Of a stretch of 64,000 nt of DNA, positions 35,384 through 42,835 are shown piece after piece (position 1 is the stretch's first letter; every line of letters starts with the position of its first letter). The position numbers were made by a program, and so were the translations under genes. Below the pieces are notes generated by a model that did not search any database, had not been told where the DNA came from, and saw only the letters and a list, made by a program, of their open reading frames with translations. This stretch comes from Bradyrhizobium sp. WBAH42 (GTDB lineage: Bacteria > Pseudomonadota > Alphaproteobacteria > Rhizobiales > Xanthobacteraceae): positions 2,117,001 to 2,181,000 of the forward strand of contig NZ_CP036533.1 in the NCBI RefSeq assembly GCF_024585265.1, in the 5' to 3' direction.

Positions 35384-36697
35384 CTAGCCCACCGCCGCCT
35401 GCCAGCGCTGATCGCGGAAGGAGGGGCGGCGGTGGAGGCGGGCGTCCAGCGCGGCGCGGGCGCGGGGCAGCTCGCCGCTGCGCATGAGCGCAACGATATA
35501 GGTGTCCTCGATCAGCTCGCGCTGGGCGTGGCTGCCGCCGATGCGCACGACCTCGCCGAGCACCGGCGCGAGCATCTGCACGCAGGTCCGGTAATCCTCA
35601 TCGGCGAAAGCCGCGAGCGCCCGGAAGATCGCTGGCACCACCGGGCCGGCCGGCAGCTTGCCGTCAGCCAGCCGCTGCTCGATCGCCGCAAGGCGGACGG
35701 CGAGCGCTTCGCGATTCTGCATCGCGGCCGCGAACAGCGCCATGTGGACGTCGGCAAAGGACAGGCTCGATTTCGGAAACAGTTTTTGCGCGGCGGCGTC
35801 GGCTTCCAGCCACAGCGCCTTCGGCACCGCATGGCCGTACATCGACAGGCGCCACAGCAGCGAGGCACTGTCGGTGATGACGTTGAGCGGCGGCGCCTGC
35901 GTGGCAGTGGGCTGAAGCACGTCGGCATAGATCGCGAGCGCCCGCGCCGCATCGCCATGCTCGAGCGCGCCGAGCGCCTGATGCCAACGGATATGGCCGT
36001 GGAGGAGTCCGGCGCGGCCGTAAGCCGGGATCCATTCCTCGACCAGGCGATCGGCTTCCTCGATCGATCCATCCTCGAACATCGCATGCAGCACCGCATG
36101 CGCGGCATGGGCATTCGCCCGACGCAGATTGAAGCCGCGCTCGGTGACGATGCGTCCCCGCGCGACGTCGCCATTCTCCGTCATCGCCCAGCCGGACATC
36201 GTGAGGAACCACCAGTCCTCGCCGTAATGCTGCGCGACCCTCTCGCAGAGCTCGTGCCGGGCGCGGTCGTGATCGGCCATGCCGGAGAAGGCGAACAGGC
36301 CGAACGCGCCGAGCGGCAGCGACAGCACCACGGCGTCGCGGGGCCATGCGTCGATGTGCTTCAGCGTCGATGCGATCGCCTCCGGCAGCCGGCCCTCGAT
36401 CGCGAGCGCCAGCGTCTCGACATGCGAGCGCTCGCGCTCGCTGCCGCGCTTCGCCACGAGCTCACGCGCGCGTGCCGCCTTCTGTCGCGCGAGATCGCCC
36501 TGCTGGTAGAAGGCATGCACGCGGCCGCGGGCGATATGGGCCAGCGCGAAATCAGGGTCGGCCGCGATCGCGCGCTCCAGCATCTCCGCCGTGCCGGTCC
36601 AGCCCGCGAGCATGAGGTCGACGCCGTCACGATAGGCGCTTGCTGCCTCGTGCGATGAGGTGGAGAGCGGCAAGCCGTAGCGGTCTTCAAGCGTCAT
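35384..36697 (-). CDS. TTC38-like tetratricopeptide repeat protein
   Basis: A 437-residue cytosolic protein related to tetratricopeptide repeat protein 38. It has YRDGVDLMLAGWTGTAEMLERAIAADPDFALAHIARGRVHAF, then EDGSIEEADRLVEEWIPAYGRAGLLHGHIRWHQALGALEHGDAARAL, TPR-type helices with the family spacing. The family's role is unknown. The ATG at 36697 follows an ATG at 36715 (MRTATS); the shorter one keeps the conserved TLEDRYG start. It overlaps the stop of the aldo/keto reductase gene, so they form a transcript. Confidence 0.85.
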   Translation of the reverse strand: MTLEDRYGLPLSTSSHEAASAYRDGVDLMLAGWTGTAEMLERAIAADPDFALAHIARGRVHAFYQQGDLARQKAARARELVAKRGSERERSHVETLALAIEGRLPEAIASTLKHIDAWPRDAVVLSLPLGAFGLFAFSGMADHDRARHELCERVAQHYGEDWWFLTMSGWAMTENGDVARGRIVTERGFNLRRANAHAAHAVLHAMFEDGSIEEADRLVEEWIPAYGRAGLLHGHIRWHQALGALEHGDAARALAIYADVLQPTATQAPPLNVITDSASLLWRLSMYGHAVPKALWLEADAAAQKLFPKSSLSFADVHMALFAAAMQNREALAVRLAAIEQRLADGKLPAGPVVPAIFRALAAFADEDYRTCVQMLAPVLGEVVRIGGSHAQRELIEDTYIVALMRSGELPRARAALDARLHRRPSFRDQRWQAAVG

Positions 36698-36711
36698 CGA
36701 GGTCGCCGTCC

Positions 36712-37734
36712 TCACGCCGTCCGCGCGCGGCGGCCTTCGATCGGATAGGCCGGGTCGTTATAGCCCGGCGTCGAGGGATGGCCTGATGTCACCAGGCGGT
36801 CGATCAGCGCCTCGTCCTCCGCGGTGAAACGATAGTCGAGCGCGCTGATGTAGCCGTCCCATTGCTCCTCGGTGCGGGGACCGGCGATCACCGACGAGAC
36901 GAAGGCGGAGTTGAGCACCCAGCCGACCGCGAATTGGCCGGCGGTGATGCCTTTCTTCTCGGCGTGAGCCTTGATCTCCTGGGCGAGCTGGAGCGATTCC
37001 GGCCGCCATTCCGTCTGCATCATGCGGGTGTCGTTGCGGCCGGCGCGCGTCTCCTTGTCGGGCGCCGCATCCACCTTGTACTTGCCGGTGAGCACGCCGC
37101 GCGCCAGCGGGCTGTAGGGCACGATGCCGAGGCCGTAATAGGCGCAGGCCGGAAAGTGCTCGACCTCCGGCATGCGGTTCATGGCGTTGTAATATGGCTG
37201 GCTCACCGCGGGCCGGTCGATGCCGAGGCGGTCGCAGATGTTGCAGATCTCGGCGACGCGCCAGGCACGGTAGTTGGAGACGCCGAAATAGCGCACCTTG
37301 CCTGATCGAATCAGGTCACCCATCGCGCGCACGGTCTCCTCCAGCGGCGTGGCATGATCTTCCTTGTGCAGATAGTAGATGTCGATGTGATCGGTGCCGA
37401 GCCGCATCAAGCTCTCGTCCGCCGCCTGCAGCACCCAGCGCCGCGACAGCCCGCCGCGATTGGGATCATCGCCCAATTCGCTATTCATGGGGTTTGCGAG
37501 CTTTGTGGCAAGCACCCAGGCTTGGCGGTTGCGCGCGATGGCGCGGCCGACGACCTCCTCCGAGCCGCCTTTCGAATAGGCGTCCGCGGTATCGATGAAA
37601 TTGATGCCGGCGTCGTGGGCCTTATCGATGATCCGCGTTGACGTGGCTTCGTCGGTCGGCCCGCCGAACATCATGGTGCCCAGGCAAATCGGCGACACTT
37701 TCAGGCCGCTGCGGCCGAGCTGACGGTATTGCAT
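36712..37734 (-). CDS. Aldo/keto reductase
   Basis: A 340-residue NADPH-dependent aldo/keto reductase. The catalytic tetrad is readable: Asp and Tyr in FIDTADAYSKGGSEEVVG, Lys in VLATKLANP, His in YYLHKEDH. It begins MQYRQLGRSGLKVSPICLGTMMFGG, the family opening. Such enzymes reduce carbonyls; the physiological substrate is unknown. A GAGGA ribosome site precedes the ATG. The downstream TTC38-like gene overlaps or abuts it. Confidence 0.93.
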   Translation of the reverse strand: MQYRQLGRSGLKVSPICLGTMMFGGPTDEATSTRIIDKAHDAGINFIDTADAYSKGGSEEVVGRAIARNRQAWVLATKLANPMNSELGDDPNRGGLSRRWVLQAADESLMRLGTDHIDIYYLHKEDHATPLEETVRAMGDLIRSGKVRYFGVSNYRAWRVAEICNICDRLGIDRPAVSQPYYNAMNRMPEVEHFPACAYYGLGIVPYSPLARGVLTGKYKVDAAPDKETRAGRNDTRMMQTEWRPESLQLAQEIKAHAEKKGITAGQFAVGWVLNSAFVSSVIAGPRTEEQWDGYISALDYRFTAEDEALIDRLVTSGHPSTPGYNDPAYPIEGRRARTA

Positions 37735-37780
37735 GAGCGGGTCCTCGATATGTTATGGGCGCAGCATAGCCGCCGGGTTG

Positions 37781-37868
37781 CGTCATTGCGAGCGCAGCGA
37801 AGCAATCCAGAGATGCCTCCGCGGAGAGGTGCTGGATTGCGTCGTCGCAAGAGCTCCTCGCAATGACG
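37781..37868. repeat. CGTCATTGCGAG palindromic element, copy 2
   Basis: Left end CGTCATTGCGAGCGCAGCGAAGCAATCCAG, right end CTGGATTGCG...CTCCTCGCAATGACG. Same ends as the copies at 12311-12436 and 58812-58899. Confidence 0.9.
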
Positions 37869-37913
37869 GCGGGGGTGCGGTGTGCAGCGTTGGCGGCCTT
37901 GCTGACCGAACAG

Positions 37914-38351
37914 CTACCCCGGCCCCTTCAGGATCTTGAACACGCCGTTCGCCATCACGATGCAGCGATCGTCCACCGTCAACTCGGTGCTCATGAAGAT
38001 CAGGCTGCGGGTCGAGCGCACCACGCGGGGGCGGGAGATCAGGATGTCGCCGATCTGGCCGGCCTCGACGAAATGGGTGTCGAGCTGCACCGTCGCCAAG
38101 TACTCCTTGCCGGAGACGTGGCGGGCCGTCATGCCGCAGGTGCGATCGGCGAACGTCATCATCACGCCGCCCTGGACCATGCCGCGGCGATTGTGGTGCT
38201 TGTCTTCGGTCGCGAGCGCGAACTCGTAATGGCCGTCGACCTTGCGCTCCCACAAGGGGCCGATCAGGTGCAGGAAGCCCGTGGTCTCCAGGATGCTCCA
38301 GCCCTCTGATTTCAGCCTTGCGGCGGCCTTGCTGGTCATGTCGTCGTCCAT
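37914..38351 (-). CDS. PaaI-type hotdog thioesterase family protein
   Basis: A 145-residue hotdog-fold protein. The hotdog helix region reads HHNRRGMVQGGVMMTFADRTCGMTAR, where the usual HGG is replaced by VQGG; the strand LATVQLDTHFVEAGQIGD follows. This fits PaaI-like acyl-CoA thioesterases. Start choice is between 38351 and 38339; no strong ribosome site separates them. It is divergent from the Nudix gene, with only about 60 bases between them, so they share a promoter region. Confidence 0.85.
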   Translation of the reverse strand: MDDDMTSKAAARLKSEGWSILETTGFLHLIGPLWERKVDGHYEFALATEDKHHNRRGMVQGGVMMTFADRTCGMTARHVSGKEYLATVQLDTHFVEAGQIGDILISRPRVVRSTRSLIFMSTELTVDDRCIVMANGVFKILKGPG

Positions 38352-38409
38352 CCTTGCAACGCGATCTCTCCTCGTTTCATCAGATGCGGTCCTGGTGTAG
38401 TCAAGCATC

Positions 38410-39036
38410 ATGAGAGCGTTCGACGATGCCACGAGACGGAATATCGCAGAGGCCTGCGCGGCCTTCGCGCGGCTGCCCGAGATAGCCGCGCCGTCGGCGC
38501 TGAAGCGCGCCGCGGTGGTGCTGGCGCTGACTGAATCCGACGACGGTGGCGACACCGCCTTCCTGCTCACCAGGCGCGCCTCGCACCTGCGCGCCCATCG
38601 CGGCCAATGGGCGCTGCCCGGCGGACGCTGCGATGCCGGCGAGACGCCGGTCGAGGCCGCGCTGCGCGAGCTCGACGAAGAGCTCGCGCTCGAGCTTTCA
38701 GCCGATGCGGTGCTCGGCCTGCTCGACGACTATCCGACGCGCTCGGGCTATCTGATCACGCCGGTCGTGGTCTGGGCGGCCGACAGTGCTGCGATCCGCC
38801 CGAACCCGGACGAGGTCGCCTCCGTCCATCGCATTGCGCTCGACACGATCGAGCGCGACGATGCCTTCGATTTCACCGCGATCCCCGAGAGCCGCCGCCG
38901 CGTGATCCGCTTCCATCACCAGATGAGCCTGATCCACGCCCCGACCGCGGCGCTGATCTACCAGTTCCGCGAGGTGCTGGCGGGGCGGCACACCCGCGTC
39001 ACCGACCTGGAACAGCCGGTATTTGCCTGGAGGTGA
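38410..39036 (+). CDS. CoA pyrophosphatase-type Nudix hydrolase
   Basis: A 208-residue Nudix hydrolase. The Nudix box is GRCDAGETPVEAALRELDEELAL, with one departure: Ala stands where the last Gly is usual. Upstream TAFLLTRRASHLRAHRGQWALPGG is the extra pattern of CoA-cleaving Nudix enzymes (COG0494/UPF0035). It is expected to hydrolyse CoA or acyl-CoA to phosphopantetheine and 3',5'-ADP. It is divergent from the thioesterase gene, which also acts on CoA esters. Confidence 0.88.
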   Translation: MRAFDDATRRNIAEACAAFARLPEIAAPSALKRAAVVLALTESDDGGDTAFLLTRRASHLRAHRGQWALPGGRCDAGETPVEAALRELDEELALELSADAVLGLLDDYPTRSGYLITPVVVWAADSAAIRPNPDEVASVHRIALDTIERDDAFDFTAIPESRRRVIRFHHQMSLIHAPTAALIYQFREVLAGRHTRVTDLEQPVFAWR

Positions 39037-39092
39037 CGATGGTAAACGGCGCGTTAACGTGACGGTTACCGGATGCCTGCTAAGAAGGCAGC

Positions 39093-40310
39093 ATGCATCA
39101 TTCGATTCGAAACAAATTGGCGCTGGTTCCGCTCGCGCTCGTCCTGATCTCGCCCGCAGCGCGCGGCGCCGAGGCCGACGCGCTGCCGCCCGCCGTTCGC
39201 AATGCCAACGCCCAGCTGCTGTCGCAGTTTTTCGCGCAAGGCGCGGGGGCCTCGCCCGCCGTGCTCGAATATCGCCGCAAGTTCGCGGAATATCAGGCTG
39301 CGCGCGCGGCCTTCGATGCCGAGGCCGGCGCTTACTGGAGCCAGATCTCCGAGAAGCGGAAGACGCGGAACGCCAAGCGGCGCAGCGGGCAGCAGATCAC
39401 GCTCGATGATTACGTTCTGGAGCATCCGCCGCTCTATACCGGGCCGAAGAAGCCGGTGAACCCGGAGCCGGAGGAAACCCCGGACCGGCCGCCCAAGAAG
39501 CCCATCCCCGTGGTCGCCGATCTGCTGCGCGCGGCGCAGGAGCACTACCAGTTCACGCCGCAGCGCCCCTCCAGCGAGCTCGAGTTCAAGCGCGCCTATG
39601 CGCGCTACGCGCTGGCCTCCGGGTTGACGCGCGAGCAGGCGGTGCGGGTCTATTCGTTCGAGACCGGCGGCACCGGCAGTTACGACGTGCAGGCGGGCAT
39701 CGAGCATGGCGGCAAGCGCGCGATCTCGACCGCGATGGGCTACAACCAGCTGCTCACCACCAACAGTGTGGAGCTGCTCGCCGAGCAGGGCCATGAATTC
39801 ATTCGCGCGCTGTCCGAGAAGGTGGCGCGGAGCTCGGGGCCGGCCCGCCAGGCGCTCGAGCACAAGCTCGCCGTGCTCAAGAAGATGGTGGCGCATGCGA
39901 AGTCGGTGCCCGACACCTGGTCGGAGCACGAGAAGATCGGCAACACGACGCAGGGCTGGGCCATGCATGCCATGGTGCTGGACATCGACATCGGCCCGAT
40001 GCTGCAGACCCACAAGCTGCTGACATCCGTGCTGTTCGCCCGCGCCAAGGGCTTCACCCGCCCGCTGTCGGCGGCCGAGCTCGAGATGATGAACCTCACC
40101 GGCGACGGCACCGGCCTCGACATGGTGACGATGCCGCAGGCGATGCGCGAGCAGGTGCCGACCTCGAATTTCTTCCAGCGTGGCGGCTACGAGCGCAACC
40201 CGGTCGCGATCCGCCACAACACGGTGGCGAAGCTGCTGGCCGTGACGGACGAGCGCATGGACTTCAACAGCAGCAAAGCCGGCGCAAGGGAGCTGGCAGG
40301 GGCGTTTTAG
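39093..40310 (+). CDS. Exported protein with lysozyme-like region
   Basis: A 405-residue exported protein (signal LALVPLALVLISPAARG). A low-complexity Pro/Lys linker (KKPVNPEPEETPDRPPKKPIP) separates an N-terminal domain from a C-terminal one. The latter contains YSFETGGTGSYDVQAGIEHGGKRAISTAMGYNQLL, where a glutamate followed by GGTGSYDVQAG and AMGYNQLL resembles the catalytic helix and substrate cleft of lytic transglycosylases. The match is partial, so the enzyme activity is only suggested. An AGAAGG site precedes the ATG. It is followed by a repeat. Confidence 0.7.
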   Translation: MHHSIRNKLALVPLALVLISPAARGAEADALPPAVRNANAQLLSQFFAQGAGASPAVLEYRRKFAEYQAARAAFDAEAGAYWSQISEKRKTRNAKRRSGQQITLDDYVLEHPPLYTGPKKPVNPEPEETPDRPPKKPIPVVADLLRAAQEHYQFTPQRPSSELEFKRAYARYALASGLTREQAVRVYSFETGGTGSYDVQAGIEHGGKRAISTAMGYNQLLTTNSVELLAEQGHEFIRALSEKVARSSGPARQALEHKLAVLKKMVAHAKSVPDTWSEHEKIGNTTQGWAMHAMVLDIDIGPMLQTHKLLTSVLFARAKGFTRPLSAAELEMMNLTGDGTGLDMVTMPQAMREQVPTSNFFQRGGYERNPVAIRHNTVAKLLAVTDERMDFNSSKAGARELAGAF

Positions 40311-40334
40311 GGCTCGGTGTCATCCCGGCGAAGC

Positions 40335-40433
40335 TGCGTAGGGTGGGCAAAGCGAAGCGTGCCCACGGCCTTCGACCAGAGTGTGCTGAGAGGTGGTGGG
40401 CACGGCGCTAGCGCGCCTTTGCCCACCCTACGG
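40335..40433. repeat. GTAGGGTGGGCAAAGC palindromic element
   Basis: Arms TGCGTAGGGTGGGCAAAG and CTTTGCCCACCCTACGGCA, with inner GCGTGCCCAC / GTGGGCACG. A long imperfect hairpin in the gap between two convergent genes. Confidence 0.85.
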
Positions 40434-40441
40434 CACTTAGT

Positions 40442-40747
40442 TTACTGATCCGGCCCGAACTTGAACTTGCCGTCACCCTCCAGATACGGGCCGCTGCGCA
40501 TGTAGAGCTGGCCGTTGTGGCCGAGGAAGAACAGCGTGCCCCTGGGCACCTTCTTGGCGCCCTTCAAGAGCTCGCCGGCATTGCTGGTACCCATTTTATA
40601 GGAATAGGTCTTGCCGTCCTTGTCATAGGCGTAGCCGGTGTCGGGCTTGAGCTCCCAGGGCATCGCTGCGGTTTGCGCCAATGCGGGCCCAGCCAATGCG
40701 CCGAGCGCGGCTGCGATTGCAAATGTCTTGATTGAAAATGCCGTCAT
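40442..40747 (-). CDS. Small exported hypothetical protein
   Basis: A 101-residue protein with a signal peptide (FAIAAALGALAGPALAQ). The mature part MPWELKPDTGYAYDKDGKTYSYKMGTSNAGELLKGAKKVPRGTLFFLGHNGQLYMRSGPYLEG is a single small beta-rich domain without cysteines. I know no function. A GGGAGG site precedes the ATG at 40747; the earlier start at 40786 has none. Convergent with the lysozyme-like gene. Confidence 0.75.
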   Translation of the reverse strand: MTAFSIKTFAIAAALGALAGPALAQTAAMPWELKPDTGYAYDKDGKTYSYKMGTSNAGELLKGAKKVPRGTLFFLGHNGQLYMRSGPYLEGDGKFKFGPDQ

Positions 40748-40940
40748 CCCATCCTCCCAAGGTCGGGACATTCCAGGCTTGAACAAATCACGAACGATGC
40801 GTCCCGGTCAATTTGCGAAAGCGCCGCAGCGCATCACGTCTTGCCCAGCAGTTTGTGATTTTCCCTTCGTCCCCTCGCGACTATGTTCCGCTTTCCGTCT
40901 AGAACGCAACTCGACAAAAATATTGGTGGGGGTGATTCGA

Positions 40941-41420
40941 ATGAACCTTGTCGTTAAAGCCTGCTCGGCTGCCGCGGTGCTGCTTACCGCGCTGGCGCCG
41001 GCCGCCCAAGCCGATGACTACCAGCTCAGCCACAACCAGCGGATTTCGTGCAGCCGCGGCCTTGCCCCGGGCAAGCTGAACACGGCGACCTGCAAGTCCT
41101 ACACCTATCTCTTCAACACCAAGACGTCGGAATATTTCCGCTGCCAGGTCTCCTTGGCGCTGACCCGCGACAACAAGGAAGTCATCAACGTCCAGACCGA
41201 CGGCGGCTGCACCAGGAAGCCGCGCATTTTCGAGACCGACGGCAAGTATGATTTCGACGCCACCGAGACCGAGCCGCCGAACACCAATTCGTTCTTCGGC
41301 CCCGGCGGCTATTCGGTCTGGGCGGCCGACGTCGGCGCGCAGAAGGTGCGCGGCTGCATCATCATCTCCACCGGCCTCGGCTCCGACATCTCCAAATGCC
41401 TGGACATGACGTTCCAGTAG
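40941..41420 (+). CDS. Exported hypothetical protein
   Basis: A 159-residue protein with a signal peptide (ACSAAAVLLTALAPAAQA). The mature part has ISCSRGLAPGKLNTATCKSYTYLFNTKTSEYFRCQVSLALTRDNKEV and ends VRGCIIISTGLGSDISKCLDMTF. Six cysteines suggest three periplasmic disulfides. I know no family. An ATG at 40941 follows GGGGGTGA. It is alone on its transcript. Confidence 0.72.
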   Translation: MNLVVKACSAAAVLLTALAPAAQADDYQLSHNQRISCSRGLAPGKLNTATCKSYTYLFNTKTSEYFRCQVSLALTRDNKEVINVQTDGGCTRKPRIFETDGKYDFDATETEPPNTNSFFGPGGYSVWAADVGAQKVRGCIIISTGLGSDISKCLDMTFQ

Positions 41421-41460
41421 CATTGCTGCTGAGGGTGTGCTCGACCATCGCCTCGTAGAA

Positions 41461-41596
41461 GGTGCGCTCCCTCCCCGCTTGCGGGGGAGGGCTGGGGAGA
41501 GGGTGTCTCCGCAATGGGACCCTCCCCTAGAGGAGATAGCCCTCACCCGGGCCTTCGGCGCGACCTCTCCCGCAAGCGGGAGAGCTGAAGTGCGCC
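41461..41596. repeat. CCTCCCCGC...GCGGGGGAGG intergenic element
   Basis: Contains CCCTCCCCGCTTGCGGGGGAGGG (hairpin) and CCTCTCCCGCAAGCGGGAGAG (hairpin) about 100 bases apart, with CACCCGGGCCTTCGGCG between. Related blocks occur near 21048-21118 and 49585-49620. It occupies most of the 312-base gap before the TRAP operon. Confidence 0.75.
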
Positions 41597-41732
41597 ACCT
41601 CACCGCACCGTCGGGTTCCAAAAAAATCAGCGGGAACGGCCCTTTGCCGCAGTCCTGTTTTGCCTTTTGGATGGGTTGACCCGCATCCCTCATCCGGCCA
41701 ATTTCGCCGCCGGTTTGGGGAGAACAACAACC

Positions 41733-42680
41733 ATGAAACGGACCATTTTCGGCGCGGCCGCGGCTCTTGCTCTGGCGGCGTCGGCACCTTGCGCGCAGGC
41801 GCAATCCTTCGTCAACGTGCTGACCGGCGGCACCTCGGGCGTCTATTACCCGCTCGGGGTCGCGATCGGAAAGATCTACGGCGACAAGATTCCCAACGTG
41901 AAGACGCAGGTGCAAGCCACCAAGGCGTCGGTCGAGAACCTGATCCTGTTGCAGCAGGGCCGCGGCGAATTGGCGTTCACGCTGGGCGATTCGCTGAAGG
42001 CCGCATGGAACGGCGAGGAGGAGGCGGGCTTCAAGACCAAGCTCGACAAGCTGCGCACGATCGGCGCGATCTATCCGAACTACATCCAGATCGTTGCGAC
42101 CGCTGAATCCGGCATCAAGACGCTGGCCGACCTCAAGGGCAAGAGCCTGTCGGTCGGCGCGCCGAAGTCGGGCACCGAGCTGAACTCGCGCGCGATCCTG
42201 GCTGCTGCCGGCATGAGCTACAAGGATCTCGGCAAGGTCGAATATCTGCCCTTTGCCGAATCGGTCGATCTCATGAAGAACCGGCAGCTCAACGCCACGC
42301 TGCAATCGGCCGGGCTCGGCGTCGCCTCGCTGAAAGACCTCTCGACCTCGAGCCCGATCACCGTGGTGTCGGTGCCGAAGGAGACGGTCGACAAGATCGG
42401 CCCGCCCTTCGTTTCTGCGATCATTCCGGCCAACACCTACACCGGCCAGGACAAGGACGTGCCGACCGCGGCCGTGATCAATTATCTCGTCACGAGTTCC
42501 GCGGTGTCGGACGATCTCGCCTATCAAATGACAAAACTGATCTACGAGTCCCTGCCGGAATTGCAGAATGCGCATGCGGCCGGCAAGGAAATCAAGCTCG
42601 AGACGGCAGCCACCGGCAGCCCGGTTCCACTGCACCCTGGCGCGATCCGCTATTACAAGGAAAAGGGGCTGATCAAGTAG
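41733..42680 (+). CDS. TAXI-family TRAP transporter binding protein
   Basis: A 315-residue periplasmic binding protein of the TAXI (TRAP-associated extracytoplasmic immunogenic) type. The signal is KRTIFGAAAALALAASAPCAQAQ. The mature part opens SFVNVLTGGTSGVYYPLGVAIGKIY, the TAXI signature. Ligands of the family include glutamate and other dicarboxylates; this one is unknown. It lies 155 bases before the fused permease and heads the operon. Confidence 0.93.
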   Translation: MKRTIFGAAAALALAASAPCAQAQSFVNVLTGGTSGVYYPLGVAIGKIYGDKIPNVKTQVQATKASVENLILLQQGRGELAFTLGDSLKAAWNGEEEAGFKTKLDKLRTIGAIYPNYIQIVATAESGIKTLADLKGKSLSVGAPKSGTELNSRAILAAAGMSYKDLGKVEYLPFAESVDLMKNRQLNATLQSAGLGVASLKDLSTSSPITVVSVPKETVDKIGPPFVSAIIPANTYTGQDKDVPTAAVINYLVTSSAVSDDLAYQMTKLIYESLPELQNAHAAGKEIKLETAATGSPVPLHPGAIRYYKEKGLIK

Positions 42681-42698
42681 GATCGGCTCTCTCCGTAT

Positions 42699-42780
42699 CG
42701 TCATGCCCGGGCTGTCCCGGGCATCCACGTTCTTAGAGGCAGCGTAACCGTGGATGGCCGGGACAAGCCCGGCCATGACG
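42699..42780. repeat. CGTCATGCCCGGGC palindromic element
   Basis: Arms TCGTCATGCCCGGGCTGTCCCGGGCATCCACG and CGTGGATGGCCGGGACAAGCCCGGCCATGACG, an imperfect palindrome of about 30 bases per arm. It lies inside the TRAP operon between the binding protein and the permease. Confidence 0.9.
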
Positions 42781-42835
42781 TGTGCGGGGACGGGCCTTTG
42801 CTATAACGACCTCCATCAGGGCGCGGGGAATATCG

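Noticed and set aside
41461..41596. Simple intrinsic terminator of the 40941 gene
   Set aside because: The two hairpins lack T-runs and recur elsewhere in the window, so they are better seen as a repeat element.
40899..42776. A 625-residue open frame on the minus strand
   Set aside because: It spans two plus-strand genes and an intergenic repeat, so it cannot be a single protein.
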